From Fidelibacterota bacterium (GTDB lineage Bacteria; Fidelibacterota; UBA2242; JAFGTP01): a DNA stretch of 64,000 bases. The position numbers and the translations under genes are program-made. Every line of letters begins with the position of its first letter. Position 1 is the first letter of the stretch. The notes beneath the pieces are model-generated. The model was not told the origin of the DNA and did not search any database. It was given only the letters and a program-made list of their open reading frames with translations. Below are positions 8,473-17,371 of the stretch, in pieces. The stretch covers positions 109,079-173,078 of the forward strand of contig JAFGTP010000048.1 of assembly GCA_016934035.1 (NCBI GenBank), read 5' to 3'.

Positions 8473-10792
8473 TAAAAAAATTCTGATTGTGGATGATGAC
8501 GCCACCAACCTGGCGATCATGTCCAAAATTTTCAATGATGCCGGTCATCAGACCTTTGCCGCCCAAAATTCCGGGGAAGCCTATCAATTTATCGAAAAAA
8601 ACCAACCAGACCTGGTGCTGCTGGATGTGGTATTGTCCAATGAATCAGGCATGGATATATTAAAAAAAATTAAATCTCAAAAAAGATATAATAAAAATTA
8701 TATTGTCTTGATATCCGGAAAACTCATTTCTCCGGATGATTTGGCAACTGGCCTGGATCTGGGAGCCGACGGATATCTGACCCGGCCAATTCAAAAAGTT
8801 GAACTACTGGCACGGGTCAACAGCCACCTCAGAGCTGCCAAAGCCCGTAGTGAACTGATTCAACAAGTCAACAAGTCCCTGCGTATTATTGAAACCATCA
8901 CTCATACTACTCCCGGATTGACCTACATCTACGACTATAAACAGAATAAAATAGACTATATCAATTTTGAAAACGATCGGATATTCGGTTTCACATCCCA
9001 GGAGTTCAGACAATTTTCCATGAAAAACATAATCGACCTGGTCCATCCTGAGGAAGTTTCAGGTCTTCTGGAGCATGAGGAAAAATTAAAAAAAATGCCG
9101 GAAGGCGACGTCTGTATTGGTGAATTCAGAATCAATGATAAACAAGGCAAAAGACATACCGTCCAGGTGTTCGATAGCCCACTGACCAGAAATGAAGAGG
9201 GTGTTCTGGTTCAGAAGGTTGGTTTTGTCCTTGACGTTTGTCACCAAAAACATACGGAAAAAGAACTGTCGAAACTCTCTGCTGTCGTCCGGCAAAGCAC
9301 ATCATCTATCGTGATTACCGATGTTTCCGGGACCATTGAATATGTCAATCCCAAATTTTCAAATATGACCGGATATCGTTCCGAAGAAGTCATCGGCCGC
9401 AACCTCTCAGATTTTCAAAAAAGTGACTCCTCTGAAAATGATACCAATGAATTCTGGAAACCGCTCAATTCAAAAAACGAGTGGCGTGGAAAAATAAAAA
9501 GCCAAAAGAAAAATGGAGATTACTTTTGGGAAGATGTCAATTTTTTTCCCTTAACTGACAACATTGGAAAAAAGACCCATTTCATTAAAATTAGTGATGA
9601 CATTACTCAAAAACTGGATTTGGAGCGGGAAAAAGAAAAATTACAAAAACAGATTATTCAGGCCCAAAAAATGGAATCAATCGGTCTTTTAGCCGGTGGC
9701 ATCGCCCACGATTTTAACAATATGCTCACAGTCATAATCGGTTACGCGGAAATGCTGGAAAATAAGTCAGGAACCAACAAAACGGTGCTTGAACTGGCAA
9801 AAGAGATTAAAGAAGCCGGCCTTCGCTCGGCAGACCTGACCAAACAGCTTCTGACTTTTGCCCGAAAACAGGATGTGAGGCTGCAAGTACTCGACATCAA
9901 TGAATTGATAGAGAATTTATTAAAAATGCTTAAACGACTGATCGGTGAAGAAATAGAATTATCCTGGCATCCGGGTCATGATATCTGGAAAATCGAAATG
10001 GACCCCAGCCAGATCAACCAGGTTCTGGCCAATCTCTGTGTCAATGCCCGTGATGCCATCAAAGGCTCTGGTACAATAAAAATAGAAACAGGGAACCGGA
10101 TAGTCTCACCGGACGATTGCCTGGACCATCCCGGATTACATTCAGGAGATTATATTCATCTTGCTGTCAGTGATACCGGATGCGGAATGGATAAGATCAC
10201 CTTGAACCATATCTTTGAGCCCTTTTTTACAACAAAAAAAGAGGGCGAAGGAACAGGCCTTGGGCTTTCTACGATTTATGGCATCATCAAACAGAATAAC
10301 GGATACATCGATATCATCAGCGAACCCTCTGTTGGCTCGACCTTTCATATTTACATTCCGCGATACAGAGGTAATAAACCAACCTTCATCGATGAACAAA
10401 TAAGAAAACAAACCCTAAAAGCCTTTGGCACAATTCTTTTGGTTGAGGATGAATTGTCGATTCTCAAAATGACCACCAGGATACTCAATGAACTTGGATA
10501 CCATGTATTGCCGGTTAACAGTCCCGAAAAGGCCATCGAAATTGCAAAAAATTATTCACAGAATATTAATTTGCTCATGACCGATGTGATCATGCCCGGA
10601 ATGAACGGAAAGCAACTGTCTGAAAAACTTCTGACTATTTATCCGAACATAAAACAACTCTTTATGTCCGCTTATACGACCAATATTATTATCAAACAGG
10701 GAGGAATCGATTCAAATGTCAATTTTCTCCAAAAACCCTTCACTATCTTGGAACTTGAAGAAATCCTGGAAAAAATTTTTGCAGATAATTGA
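8462..10792 (+). CDS. Hybrid histidine kinase, REC-PAS-PAS-HisKA-HATPase-REC
   Basis: 776 residues, cytoplasmic. Order: receiver 1 (5-125) with Asp55 in LVLLDVV; PAS 1 about 145-262; PAS 2 about 272-385 (ITDVSGTIEYVNP); HisKA with His416 in IAHDFNN; HATPase_c ending near 660; C-terminal receiver about 675-776 with Asp708 in LLMTDVIMPG and a conserved KPF. The chosen ATG 8462 overlaps the previous stop by 11 bp and follows AGGGA; it places the receiver right at the N-terminus. No DNA-binding or other output domain occurs in this operon, so the final effector must lie elsewhere. Last gene of the B12-sensor operon; it converges with the next minus-strand gene. Confidence 0.92.
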   Translation: MNGDKKILIVDDDATNLAIMSKIFNDAGHQTFAAQNSGEAYQFIEKNQPDLVLLDVVLSNESGMDILKKIKSQKRYNKNYIVLISGKLISPDDLATGLDLGADGYLTRPIQKVELLARVNSHLRAAKARSELIQQVNKSLRIIETITHTTPGLTYIYDYKQNKIDYINFENDRIFGFTSQEFRQFSMKNIIDLVHPEEVSGLLEHEEKLKKMPEGDVCIGEFRINDKQGKRHTVQVFDSPLTRNEEGVLVQKVGFVLDVCHQKHTEKELSKLSAVVRQSTSSIVITDVSGTIEYVNPKFSNMTGYRSEEVIGRNLSDFQKSDSSENDTNEFWKPLNSKNEWRGKIKSQKKNGDYFWEDVNFFPLTDNIGKKTHFIKISDDITQKLDLEREKEKLQKQIIQAQKMESIGLLAGGIAHDFNNMLTVIIGYAEMLENKSGTNKTVLELAKEIKEAGLRSADLTKQLLTFARKQDVRLQVLDINELIENLLKMLKRLIGEEIELSWHPGHDIWKIEMDPSQINQVLANLCVNARDAIKGSGTIKIETGNRIVSPDDCLDHPGLHSGDYIHLAVSDTGCGMDKITLNHIFEPFFTTKKEGEGTGLGLSTIYGIIKQNNGYIDIISEPSVGSTFHIYIPRYRGNKPTFIDEQIRKQTLKAFGTILLVEDELSILKMTTRILNELGYHVLPVNSPEKAIEIAKNYSQNINLLMTDVIMPGMNGKQLSEKLLTIYPNIKQLFMSAYTTNIIIKQGGIDSNVNFLQKPFTILELEEILEKIFADN

Positions 10793-10854
10793 GTTTCAAA
10801 TCTCCAGGGCCTTTGCGCCAATTTTTAAAAATATTTTTTATAACTTTCAAGAGT

Positions 10855-12195
10855 TTAATTCTGCGGGATGAACCATACATTTTCTTTCAAATCCACACCA
10901 CCGCCTAGTTCCTCCTGCACGACACGATCAATGATGAAAACAGCGATTTTTGCCATATTTTCAAAGCTATCAATACCATCACCTGGAAAACCAATTCTTG
11001 TACGATGGATATTAAACTTGTTAGCGAACTTTTGTCCAAAGGCTTTTTCCACACCTTCCCTACCAATCATGAAACCAATCAATCCACCCCAGGTGGCAGT
11101 GGGATTATCCGAATCCCAGCCACACAAAGTACCAATTTTGATGGTTTTCTTCATCTCCCCTTCACCATACAAAAGACTGATAATACTAGCCCCAAAATTA
11201 ATTCCTGCAGCAAAACAGCCCTTGCAGATTTTATCTTTTGTTGACCATTCGTAACCATCTTCTTGCCTGACCTGGTATTTTTCATGAAGAGCATCCCGTG
11301 TTTCTTCCCAGGTTGCCCCGGATTCATATTTACTTTTTACAAAATCATACATTTTTGCAGCATAGGAATCTTGCGGTAAATGCAATCTTGCTTCTTCCGC
11401 CATCCAGTGCAATTTTTCTTCCATCGGCAAATCATTATCAGCAACCGCTGCCAGCGCATGCATAATCACATAGAATTCAGAAATCCAGGCGGCATTTTCA
11501 CGTGCGGTGGTATGAATAGGTAGATGGGCCATTTTCAGTGCAAAATCCGGCCGCCCCGGTGAAAATAAACCAAAAAGTTCCGTGGTCAATTGAGCATCAA
11601 TCATTTCATAATAAGGGTTCCGTTCCGGATTGCTGGTCTCCGGTGGTAAAACTCCTTCATGCATCAGGTCAAAAGCCCTTTGATTGGAAACCCAGAGATA
11701 ATTCTCTTCTTCTTTGTTGATATGCCTCAGCCATCCGTTACGAATCTGTTCAGGTGTCAAAATGGAGGTCTGATTGGTGTATAGCAAATGCTGATAGATA
11801 TACTCAATATCCGTATCGTCGTCAGCGCCCCAGACGCTATCCTCTGAAGCCATCAGGAAAGTGATTGTATCAGATATTTTGTTACTTCCCCAGAGATTCG
11901 GCTCATCGGGGCCTCCCCAGTTTTCGCGGGTATAAAACCCGGCAGCTTTACCATCCTTGCCAGCACCACCGATTTTATCCATTTCAGTAATCAGCCCGGT
12001 CCAGTTAGCAATACATTGTCCCAGCCAGAAACCTTGAATTTTTTCTGTGTATTCTGCCCGTGAAATCACCCGGTCTGTTGGAGCGGATGTGTATTTTTTA
12101 TATGTTAAATCCTCATCCAGAAAGAGTCGCTTTGGGAGTGTGCCATCTACTGAAAAAACAAAAGCAACTATTAAAATTGAGAGTTTAATTTTCAC
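10855..12195 (-). CDS. Secreted ADP-ribosylglycohydrolase-family protein
   Basis: 446 residues with a signal peptide (about 1-18), so it acts outside the cytoplasm. It has the two acidic metal-binding clusters of the ADP-ribosylglycohydrolase (DraG/ARH) fold: DDDTD at 125-129 and WDSDN at 360-364, the latter followed by a glycine-rich helix (WGGLIGFMIG). Cytoplasmic relatives remove ADP-ribose from proteins; an exported member inside a glycan operon more likely cleaves another N- or O-glycosidic bond, which is inference. The start is GTG, 7 nt after AGGG and 9 bp after the GH2 stop, pointing to translational coupling. Last gene of the carbamoyltransferase operon. Confidence 0.8.
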   Translation of the reverse strand: MKIKLSILIVAFVFSVDGTLPKRLFLDEDLTYKKYTSAPTDRVISRAEYTEKIQGFWLGQCIANWTGLITEMDKIGGAGKDGKAAGFYTRENWGGPDEPNLWGSNKISDTITFLMASEDSVWGADDDTDIEYIYQHLLYTNQTSILTPEQIRNGWLRHINKEEENYLWVSNQRAFDLMHEGVLPPETSNPERNPYYEMIDAQLTTELFGLFSPGRPDFALKMAHLPIHTTARENAAWISEFYVIMHALAAVADNDLPMEEKLHWMAEEARLHLPQDSYAAKMYDFVKSKYESGATWEETRDALHEKYQVRQEDGYEWSTKDKICKGCFAAGINFGASIISLLYGEGEMKKTIKIGTLCGWDSDNPTATWGGLIGFMIGREGVEKAFGQKFANKFNIHRTRIGFPGDGIDSFENMAKIAVFIIDRVVQEELGGGVDLKENVWFIPQN

Positions 12196-12204
12196 GATGA
12201 TACC

Positions 12205-14052
12205 CTATTTAGAGGGCATGCCCGGAAATTCGGTTTCGGCATAAAAATCCTTCAGGATGAAAAATGCCCTCTTTTTATTTCCCGTTTCACCAATGAGCCC
12301 TTTGCGGTTCCAGCCGTCCTGAATTTCAGGCAACACTCGCCGCGGTGAATGAAAATCCGCCAAAATCCATGGCGTGATTCCCCGCAATTGAGGCATTCGT
12401 TTCAGCATTGCCAGATTCTTTTCATAGACATTCGCCTGGTATTCCTCCGTCCAGCGAGTCAGCTCATCACCATGATGTCCCTGCAGGGCCCCGGCACCGA
12501 ATTCCGATACCAGGACCGGTTTATCCTGCGCAATCGCCCATTCCACCCTTTCACAGCGATCCGGCAATCCTTCATACCATCCAATATATTGATTGAAAGC
12601 CAATACATCGACATATTCAGCAAAGGGATCATCAATTCGTTTGACCAACCCCTCCTTGCCGCCACCGGACAGAAAAAGGGCAGCGCTGATCAAACGGGTA
12701 TTATCATAAGCGAGGGTAAAATCACGCAATTTTTTCAAAAATTTCATTCGCGCCTCAGTAGAAGGCGTTTCATTGGCCATAGACCAGATAATAACAGAAG
12801 CCCTGTTTTTATCGCGGGTCAACAGCTCGGACAATTGCTGTTCTGCCGCTTGAAAAGCGATGTCATTTTCAAAGCGTATGGTCCAATAGACCGGGTTTTC
12901 TTCCCACACCAGCAGACCCAGTTCATCCGCCAGCCGGACCATATTTTCATGATGGGGATAATGGGCCAGCCGTACAAAATTACAGCCCAACTCTTTCGCC
13001 CAGCCGAGCAACAACCGCGCATCTTCCAGGCTACAGGCACGGCCACCGCGAAAGGGATTCTCCTCATGGATACAAATACCTTTCAAAAACACAGGCTGAT
13101 TGTTCAGCAAAATTTCCTTTCCCCGGGTGGTAATACTTCTAAAACCGATTTTATCAGCAACCTGGTCCTGAGAGGATTTTATTTCTACCCGGTACAAATG
13201 CGGATTATCCGGCGACCACAATTGCAGATTTTCCAGAAGGAACTCAATTTTTGCATAGCCCCTCTCATCGGTTTTCATTTCCTCTTTGATTTTCAGTTCC
13301 GGAATTGAAATCTCAATCTTTTGGTTGCTCTTCATCGTCCCATTTAACCGGATATAACCACTGATTTCTGTCAACGATCCTTTTGACAATTGGATAAAAT
13401 AATCCGCAATGAAGGTTTCCGGCACTTCCACAATCTTAACATCGCGGGTAATACCGCCAAAATTCCACCAGTCGGTATTCATGGCGGGAACACGATTTTC
13501 CTGCCGGCTATTATCAATTCTGACAATTAACACATTACCGGATTCATTCAATTTGTCCGTAATTTCAAAATTAAAAGGGGTAAAACCGCCTTCATGGACG
13601 CCCAGTTTTTCCGCATTCAGATACACATCAGCCCGGTAATTGGCAGCCCCAAAATAGAGAAAAGCCCGATTATTTTTGGCAATTTCACAGTCAAAGGTTT
13701 TATAATACCAGATTGACCCTTCGTAATATACCAATTTTTCCTTTTGGTAGTTCCAGTCACCGGGGACCTTTATCAGTTCTGCTTTTTCAAAATCATATTC
13801 GATTCTGTCGGTTTTTGATTTGGGTTTGGCATTGACAAAAAAGCCCTCGCTCTGTTTGGGATTTGCATAGGAATCATAGGGTTTTTCATGAAAATTATAA
13901 AACCCGACATTGTAGGGGTCTACCAGGTAATGCCATTTTCCATTTAATGTTGTGGTTTCCCGATTATATACATTTTGAATAATTTCACCGGCAAAGGCAC
14001 CGGCGGCTAAAAATAAACAAACCCACCATCCTGTTGGCAAAGATACTTTCAT
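12205..14052 (-). CDS. GH2 family glycosidase (beta-glucuronidase/galactosidase type)
   Basis: 615 residues: signal peptide about 1-22, sugar-binding jelly-roll domain (about 35-208), Ig-like domain (210-308) and (beta/alpha)8 barrel (310-610). Catalytic residues are the acid/base Glu428 in SMANETP and the nucleophile Glu517 in VSEFGAG. The length is close to that of compact beta-glucuronidases rather than the 1000-residue LacZ type. It would remove a terminal beta-linked sugar in the periplasm; the sugar cannot be told. Ribosome site GAGGGAGATGAAGG. It sits 34 bp after the esterase gene and 9 bp before the ADP-ribosylglycohydrolase-family gene, so the three probably act on the same substrate. 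Confidence 0.9.
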   Translation of the reverse strand: MKVSLPTGWWVCLFLAAGAFAGEIIQNVYNRETTTLNGKWHYLVDPYNVGFYNFHEKPYDSYANPKQSEGFFVNAKPKSKTDRIEYDFEKAELIKVPGDWNYQKEKLVYYEGSIWYYKTFDCEIAKNNRAFLYFGAANYRADVYLNAEKLGVHEGGFTPFNFEITDKLNESGNVLIVRIDNSRQENRVPAMNTDWWNFGGITRDVKIVEVPETFIADYFIQLSKGSLTEISGYIRLNGTMKSNQKIEISIPELKIKEEMKTDERGYAKIEFLLENLQLWSPDNPHLYRVEIKSSQDQVADKIGFRSITTRGKEILLNNQPVFLKGICIHEENPFRGGRACSLEDARLLLGWAKELGCNFVRLAHYPHHENMVRLADELGLLVWEENPVYWTIRFENDIAFQAAEQQLSELLTRDKNRASVIIWSMANETPSTEARMKFLKKLRDFTLAYDNTRLISAALFLSGGGKEGLVKRIDDPFAEYVDVLAFNQYIGWYEGLPDRCERVEWAIAQDKPVLVSEFGAGALQGHHGDELTRWTEEYQANVYEKNLAMLKRMPQLRGITPWILADFHSPRRVLPEIQDGWNRKGLIGETGNKKRAFFILKDFYAETEFPGMPSK

Positions 14053-14086
14053 CCTTCATCTCCCTCATAAATAAAAAAACAATTTT

Positions 14087-14917
14087 TTAATGGGTCCCGG
14101 CACCGTTTTTTTTCAGATTCACGACCCGCCCAATTTCATTGAGAATCAATCGCAGTGACGGCTCAATCATGCCATGGTCATAGCCATCCAGTTCCATGAT
14201 CCGTGTCTCTTGATGGCCATTGACTTTCATCATGCGAGCCATATAAGCATTTTCCTCATAGCGGCCCAGCAATTCCAATTCCCGGTCTCCGGTGATCAGC
14301 AGTAATGGCGGACAATCGGGGCGGCAATGGTAAAGCGGCGCAAATTCATCAACAATGGGCTGTTTTCCATCGATTCCCCGTTCCGCCCGTACAGTAAAAT
14401 GGGTAATTGTATGTCCGCTCAGAGGAATGAGTCCGGCAATATCATTGGCATCAAGTCCAAATTTTTCCAGATAAGCTTTGTCCAGCCCCACCATGCTGGC
14501 GAGATAGCCACCGGCAGAGTGTCCGCTGATAAATATTTTCTTCGCATCACCGCCAAAGTTTTCTATCTCCTTGAATGTCCAGGCCACAGCCGCTGCCGCA
14601 TCTTCAATATACACCGGGCACTTGACCTGTGGATGAAGACGATATTTTACCGCAACGACAGCAATTCCCTGTTCTTTTAATCCTTCAGGAATAAATTTAT
14701 CGCCACCCGACAATCCGCCGCCGTGAAACCAAACCAGAGTCGGAAAATTATCAATATTTTCGGGATAATAAATATCCAGGACACATTGTTGGGCAGCATA
14801 GGGGTCCTGGTAAATTTCATTCGAATAATAGCGGAGATTATCCCGGACCTTGTATTCTATATCCTCCCCATAACCCAAAATAAAAAACAATAAAAAAACA
14901 AAACCGAATTTTTTCAT
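14087..14917 (-). CDS. Secreted alpha/beta-hydrolase esterase
   Basis: 276 residues with a signal peptide (1-17). HGGG (65-68) forms the oxyanion hole, Ser134 in GHSAGG is the nucleophile, Asp211 in ITGDRE and His248 in GYDHGM complete the triad: the hormone-sensitive-lipase/BD-FAE-like carbohydrate esterase pattern. Removal of acetyl or feruloyl groups from a glycan is likely from the neighbours but not proven. A strong GGAGGTAGGC ribosome site overlaps the end of the SGNH gene, whose stop is only 2 bp away, so the two are translationally coupled. Confidence 0.85.
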   Translation of the reverse strand: MKKFGFVFLLFFILGYGEDIEYKVRDNLRYYSNEIYQDPYAAQQCVLDIYYPENIDNFPTLVWFHGGGLSGGDKFIPEGLKEQGIAVVAVKYRLHPQVKCPVYIEDAAAAVAWTFKEIENFGGDAKKIFISGHSAGGYLASMVGLDKAYLEKFGLDANDIAGLIPLSGHTITHFTVRAERGIDGKQPIVDEFAPLYHCRPDCPPLLLITGDRELELLGRYEENAYMARMMKVNGHQETRIMELDGYDHGMIEPSLRLILNEIGRVVNLKKNGAGTH

Positions 14918-14919
14918 GC

Positions 14920-16698
14920 CTACCTCCGTTGAATAATTTCTTCCTTAAGCAACCGGGCCGCCTCAAAATCCGGCGCTTCTTCCAGGATGACATTCAATAT
15001 TTTGACAGCTTCTTCATATTCCCTGATATCAGTAAGGACCAGGGCCTTTAGATAAAACACATAGGCCAGCTGGTCATGGGACAATTGTCGGGTCCCCAGG
15101 GATTTTTCCAGGTTATGGTAGGCATCTTCAAACCGCCCCATATTTCGCTGGGCCAACGCTATATTATAAAAAAGCATGCCTTTGACACTGGTCAATGCCA
15201 GGGCCCTTGTGGCGGTCTTTTCCATGACACTCCAACCTTTGGCCCGCTTGGCCGCATCAATCAATTTGAGGTGATAATCCAGTTTTTCAGGGTACATTGC
15301 CACAATTGCTTCATATTCCCGGCAGGCTGCATCATGCTCATTGATGCTTTCATAATAAGCTGCCAAATCGCTGTGGGCTTTTCCCCAGATGTGATGGTTT
15401 ACCAGAAAATCCTCAGCAATTTCAATCAATTTTTCATGGCCCGGACCAAAGGACCCTTGATATTTTTTTTCCTGATTGTAAAAAGGCCATTTCTTTTCCA
15501 GTTTGAAAACCCGCAGCCCACCGATTTCCCAGTCAAGTTGGGTCACATATTTTGGTTTTTTCGATAAATTAATATTCACATTTTCAGGTAAAAATGGCTG
15601 TAGGGCTTGAAAAAACTCACCGGCCATCAGATGATATCCTCTGGGATTGGGATGCAAGTGATCACAAAACAAAGTGTCTCCGGGTATGCCGTATTGTGAA
15701 TTACGCGCAAAGGCAGAAAAAATGTCAGTCAGCGGAACTCCTTTTTGCCGTGAAACATCTGTGATAATTTCATTGATTCGGGAAGGAGCGCGAAAAGGGA
15801 CCTCATCTTTGTCCCTGGCTTCTATGAAAATGCTCAGGGATTCAGGAGAACCCGCGGCAGTTGCTGCTTCAAATAAGGCGGTTTTCTGATCTAAGGGTGG
15901 CTGGTCCTTCAGATTGCAGACAAGGTTTCCCATGACCACCGGAATGTGATTTTTCGCCAATTTCTCCAGAATCAATTCAAGGTTTATTTCAAAATTACGG
16001 TAAGTCCTGGCTCTTATTTTTGAATTCAGAGCAATATTTTTTTCGCGGACTATTTTTTCCATCAGGGTTATATCCATACTGGAAATCCTGTCAGGCTGAA
16101 AAGCCCTTGCCAGTGATGTCATGCCGTTCACCAAACGAATTTTTTGTAATTTCAGCATAAACCGGGAAAATCCACCATTTTTACCGATGGAAATAGAAGA
16201 GGCGGCACCCAAAGCGCCATAAAACTCATTGTGTCCCATATAAATCAATACCAAATCAGGATCATATCGGATGACTTCCGGCATCCAGTCCCAAACGGTA
16301 AAACTATTAACAGCCGACAGACCGAGATTGATCACTTCGAATTGAAAATCAGGATAATTATCCTCCAGCATGAATTTTAATTGCTGAGGAAAAGGCACCG
16401 TCATTTCATAGGGAAAGCCGGCAGTAGTAGAGCCTCCCAGACAAAAAATACGGAAGGTGCTTTGGTTCTTTTTTAAAGTAAAAGTCTGGGGATAAAGATT
16501 GGGAACGGGAACACTTTTTTTATTGAAATAACGTTCCCCGATATCGGAATTTATCGTTACGAGATTATCCTCTTTGTTTTCCAAAAACAGCGGTGGCCTG
16601 GGAAAAAGATTGGCCAGTCTCAGCACCAGTTCCAGAATAACCAGAAAAACCAGCGGCAATAGCAGGGCCATTATTTTAAAAACAGTTTCTTTTCTCAT
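14920..16698 (-). CDS. Membrane-anchored SGNH/GDSL hydrolase with C-terminal TPR repeats
   Basis: 592 residues. A transmembrane anchor (about 9-29) is followed by an SGNH hydrolase domain: block I GGSTT with Ser90, block II NLGLSA (124-129), block III GHNEF with Asn157, and block V Asp346-x2-His349 in FCDHLHPNPRG. Residues about 425-592 are three or four TPR-like helical repeats (for example FYNIALAQRNMGRFEDAYHN). This domain pairing is seen beside carbamoyltransferase, SxtJ and DUF5989 genes elsewhere, where it is of unknown function; an esterase or acyltransferase acting on a modified sugar is the simplest reading. It is the fourth gene of the operon, 45 bp after the DUF5989 gene. Confidence 0.88.
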   Translation of the reverse strand: MRKETVFKIMALLLPLVFLVILELVLRLANLFPRPPLFLENKEDNLVTINSDIGERYFNKKSVPVPNLYPQTFTLKKNQSTFRIFCLGGSTTAGFPYEMTVPFPQQLKFMLEDNYPDFQFEVINLGLSAVNSFTVWDWMPEVIRYDPDLVLIYMGHNEFYGALGAASSISIGKNGGFSRFMLKLQKIRLVNGMTSLARAFQPDRISSMDITLMEKIVREKNIALNSKIRARTYRNFEINLELILEKLAKNHIPVVMGNLVCNLKDQPPLDQKTALFEAATAAGSPESLSIFIEARDKDEVPFRAPSRINEIITDVSRQKGVPLTDIFSAFARNSQYGIPGDTLFCDHLHPNPRGYHLMAGEFFQALQPFLPENVNINLSKKPKYVTQLDWEIGGLRVFKLEKKWPFYNQEKKYQGSFGPGHEKLIEIAEDFLVNHHIWGKAHSDLAAYYESINEHDAACREYEAIVAMYPEKLDYHLKLIDAAKRAKGWSVMEKTATRALALTSVKGMLFYNIALAQRNMGRFEDAYHNLEKSLGTRQLSHDQLAYVFYLKALVLTDIREYEEAVKILNVILEEAPDFEAARLLKEEIIQRR

Positions 16699-16743
16699 GC
16701 TTCAGTCTAATATTCATTGTTTTTTATTCATTCCAGAATCGGG

Positions 16744-16902
16744 TCAAAAAATAGTATAGATAAAAGGCGCCAGCGCGCTGCCTTGTCCCAAAACCATCAG
16801 CAGACCCAAAATCAAAAGAATAATGACAATGGGTATCATCCAGGTTTTTTTGTTTTCTTTCAAAAATCCCAGAAATTCCTTCAAAATTGACAATTTTCCC
16901 AT
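16744..16902 (-). CDS. DUF5989 family small membrane protein
   Basis: A 52-residue protein too short for most gene callers. It begins MGKLSILKEFLGFLKE, has a single transmembrane helix (about 22-39) and ends with the family signature LGQGSALAPFIYTIF. The ribosome site GAGGG overlaps the stop codon of the SxtJ gene, 9 bp upstream. The family habitually sits between SxtJ-like and SGNH genes, exactly as here. Its function is unknown; a membrane accessory subunit of the carbamoyltransferase cassette is a guess from context. Confidence 0.9.
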   Translation of the reverse strand: MGKLSILKEFLGFLKENKKTWMIPIVIILLILGLLMVLGQGSALAPFIYTIF

Positions 16903-16911
16903 TTTTCCCTC

Positions 16912-17334
16912 TTAATATTGTTTTTCCGAATCCACTGGGTTGTATGCTCTTTTTTCCCGTTTAATCCAGTAGGATTCAGCCTCTGGGTCTATTTTCTCCT
17001 GCAGCAGTTTTTTGCCTGCCATTCTCAATATCGTGCCAACAGGGAAGAAAACCAGGTAAAATATCAGACTGAGGATGACACGAGTCATAAACCAGCCCAA
17101 CAAAGCGGCCAGGCCCATCCAAAGGACATAGACCCATTTCAGCGCCCGAGGAACCACCAGCGCACACACCAGGAACAGCCCGCCTGAGATGATGAGGTAG
17201 AGATACCCGGATTTGGATTTCATCAATAAAAAGCCACCCAAAACCAGCAAAAATACACCCATGGTGATTTCAAATTTTCGAAAGGTCCTGCTGTCCCCGG
17301 TTTTTATGATATGATTTAATTCATCTTTCAGCAT
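16912..17334 (-). CDS. SxtJ-like membrane protein
   Basis: 140 residues with three or four transmembrane helices (about 25-40, 43-60, 66-84, 84-104) and a cytosolic tail ending in a SYWIKRE-type motif. The sequence MTRVILSLIFYLVFFPVG matches the SxtJ family first named in saxitoxin clusters, where the role is not established. It lies 37 bp after the carbamoyltransferase gene and 9 bp before the DUF5989 gene. It may present the carbamoylated substrate at the inner membrane, which is inference. Confidence 0.88.
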   Translation of the reverse strand: MLKDELNHIIKTGDSRTFRKFEITMGVFLLVLGGFLLMKSKSGYLYLIISGGLFLVCALVVPRALKWVYVLWMGLAALLGWFMTRVILSLIFYLVFFPVGTILRMAGKKLLQEKIDPEAESYWIKREKRAYNPVDSEKQY

Positions 17335-17371
17335 ATTATTCTTTCAATTAAACTGGTCTGGAAAACCAGCA

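Noticed and set aside
12349..13308. 319-codon plus-strand frame inside the GH2 gene
   Set aside because: Long, but exactly antisense to the GH2 barrel with its two catalytic Glu; composition shadow.
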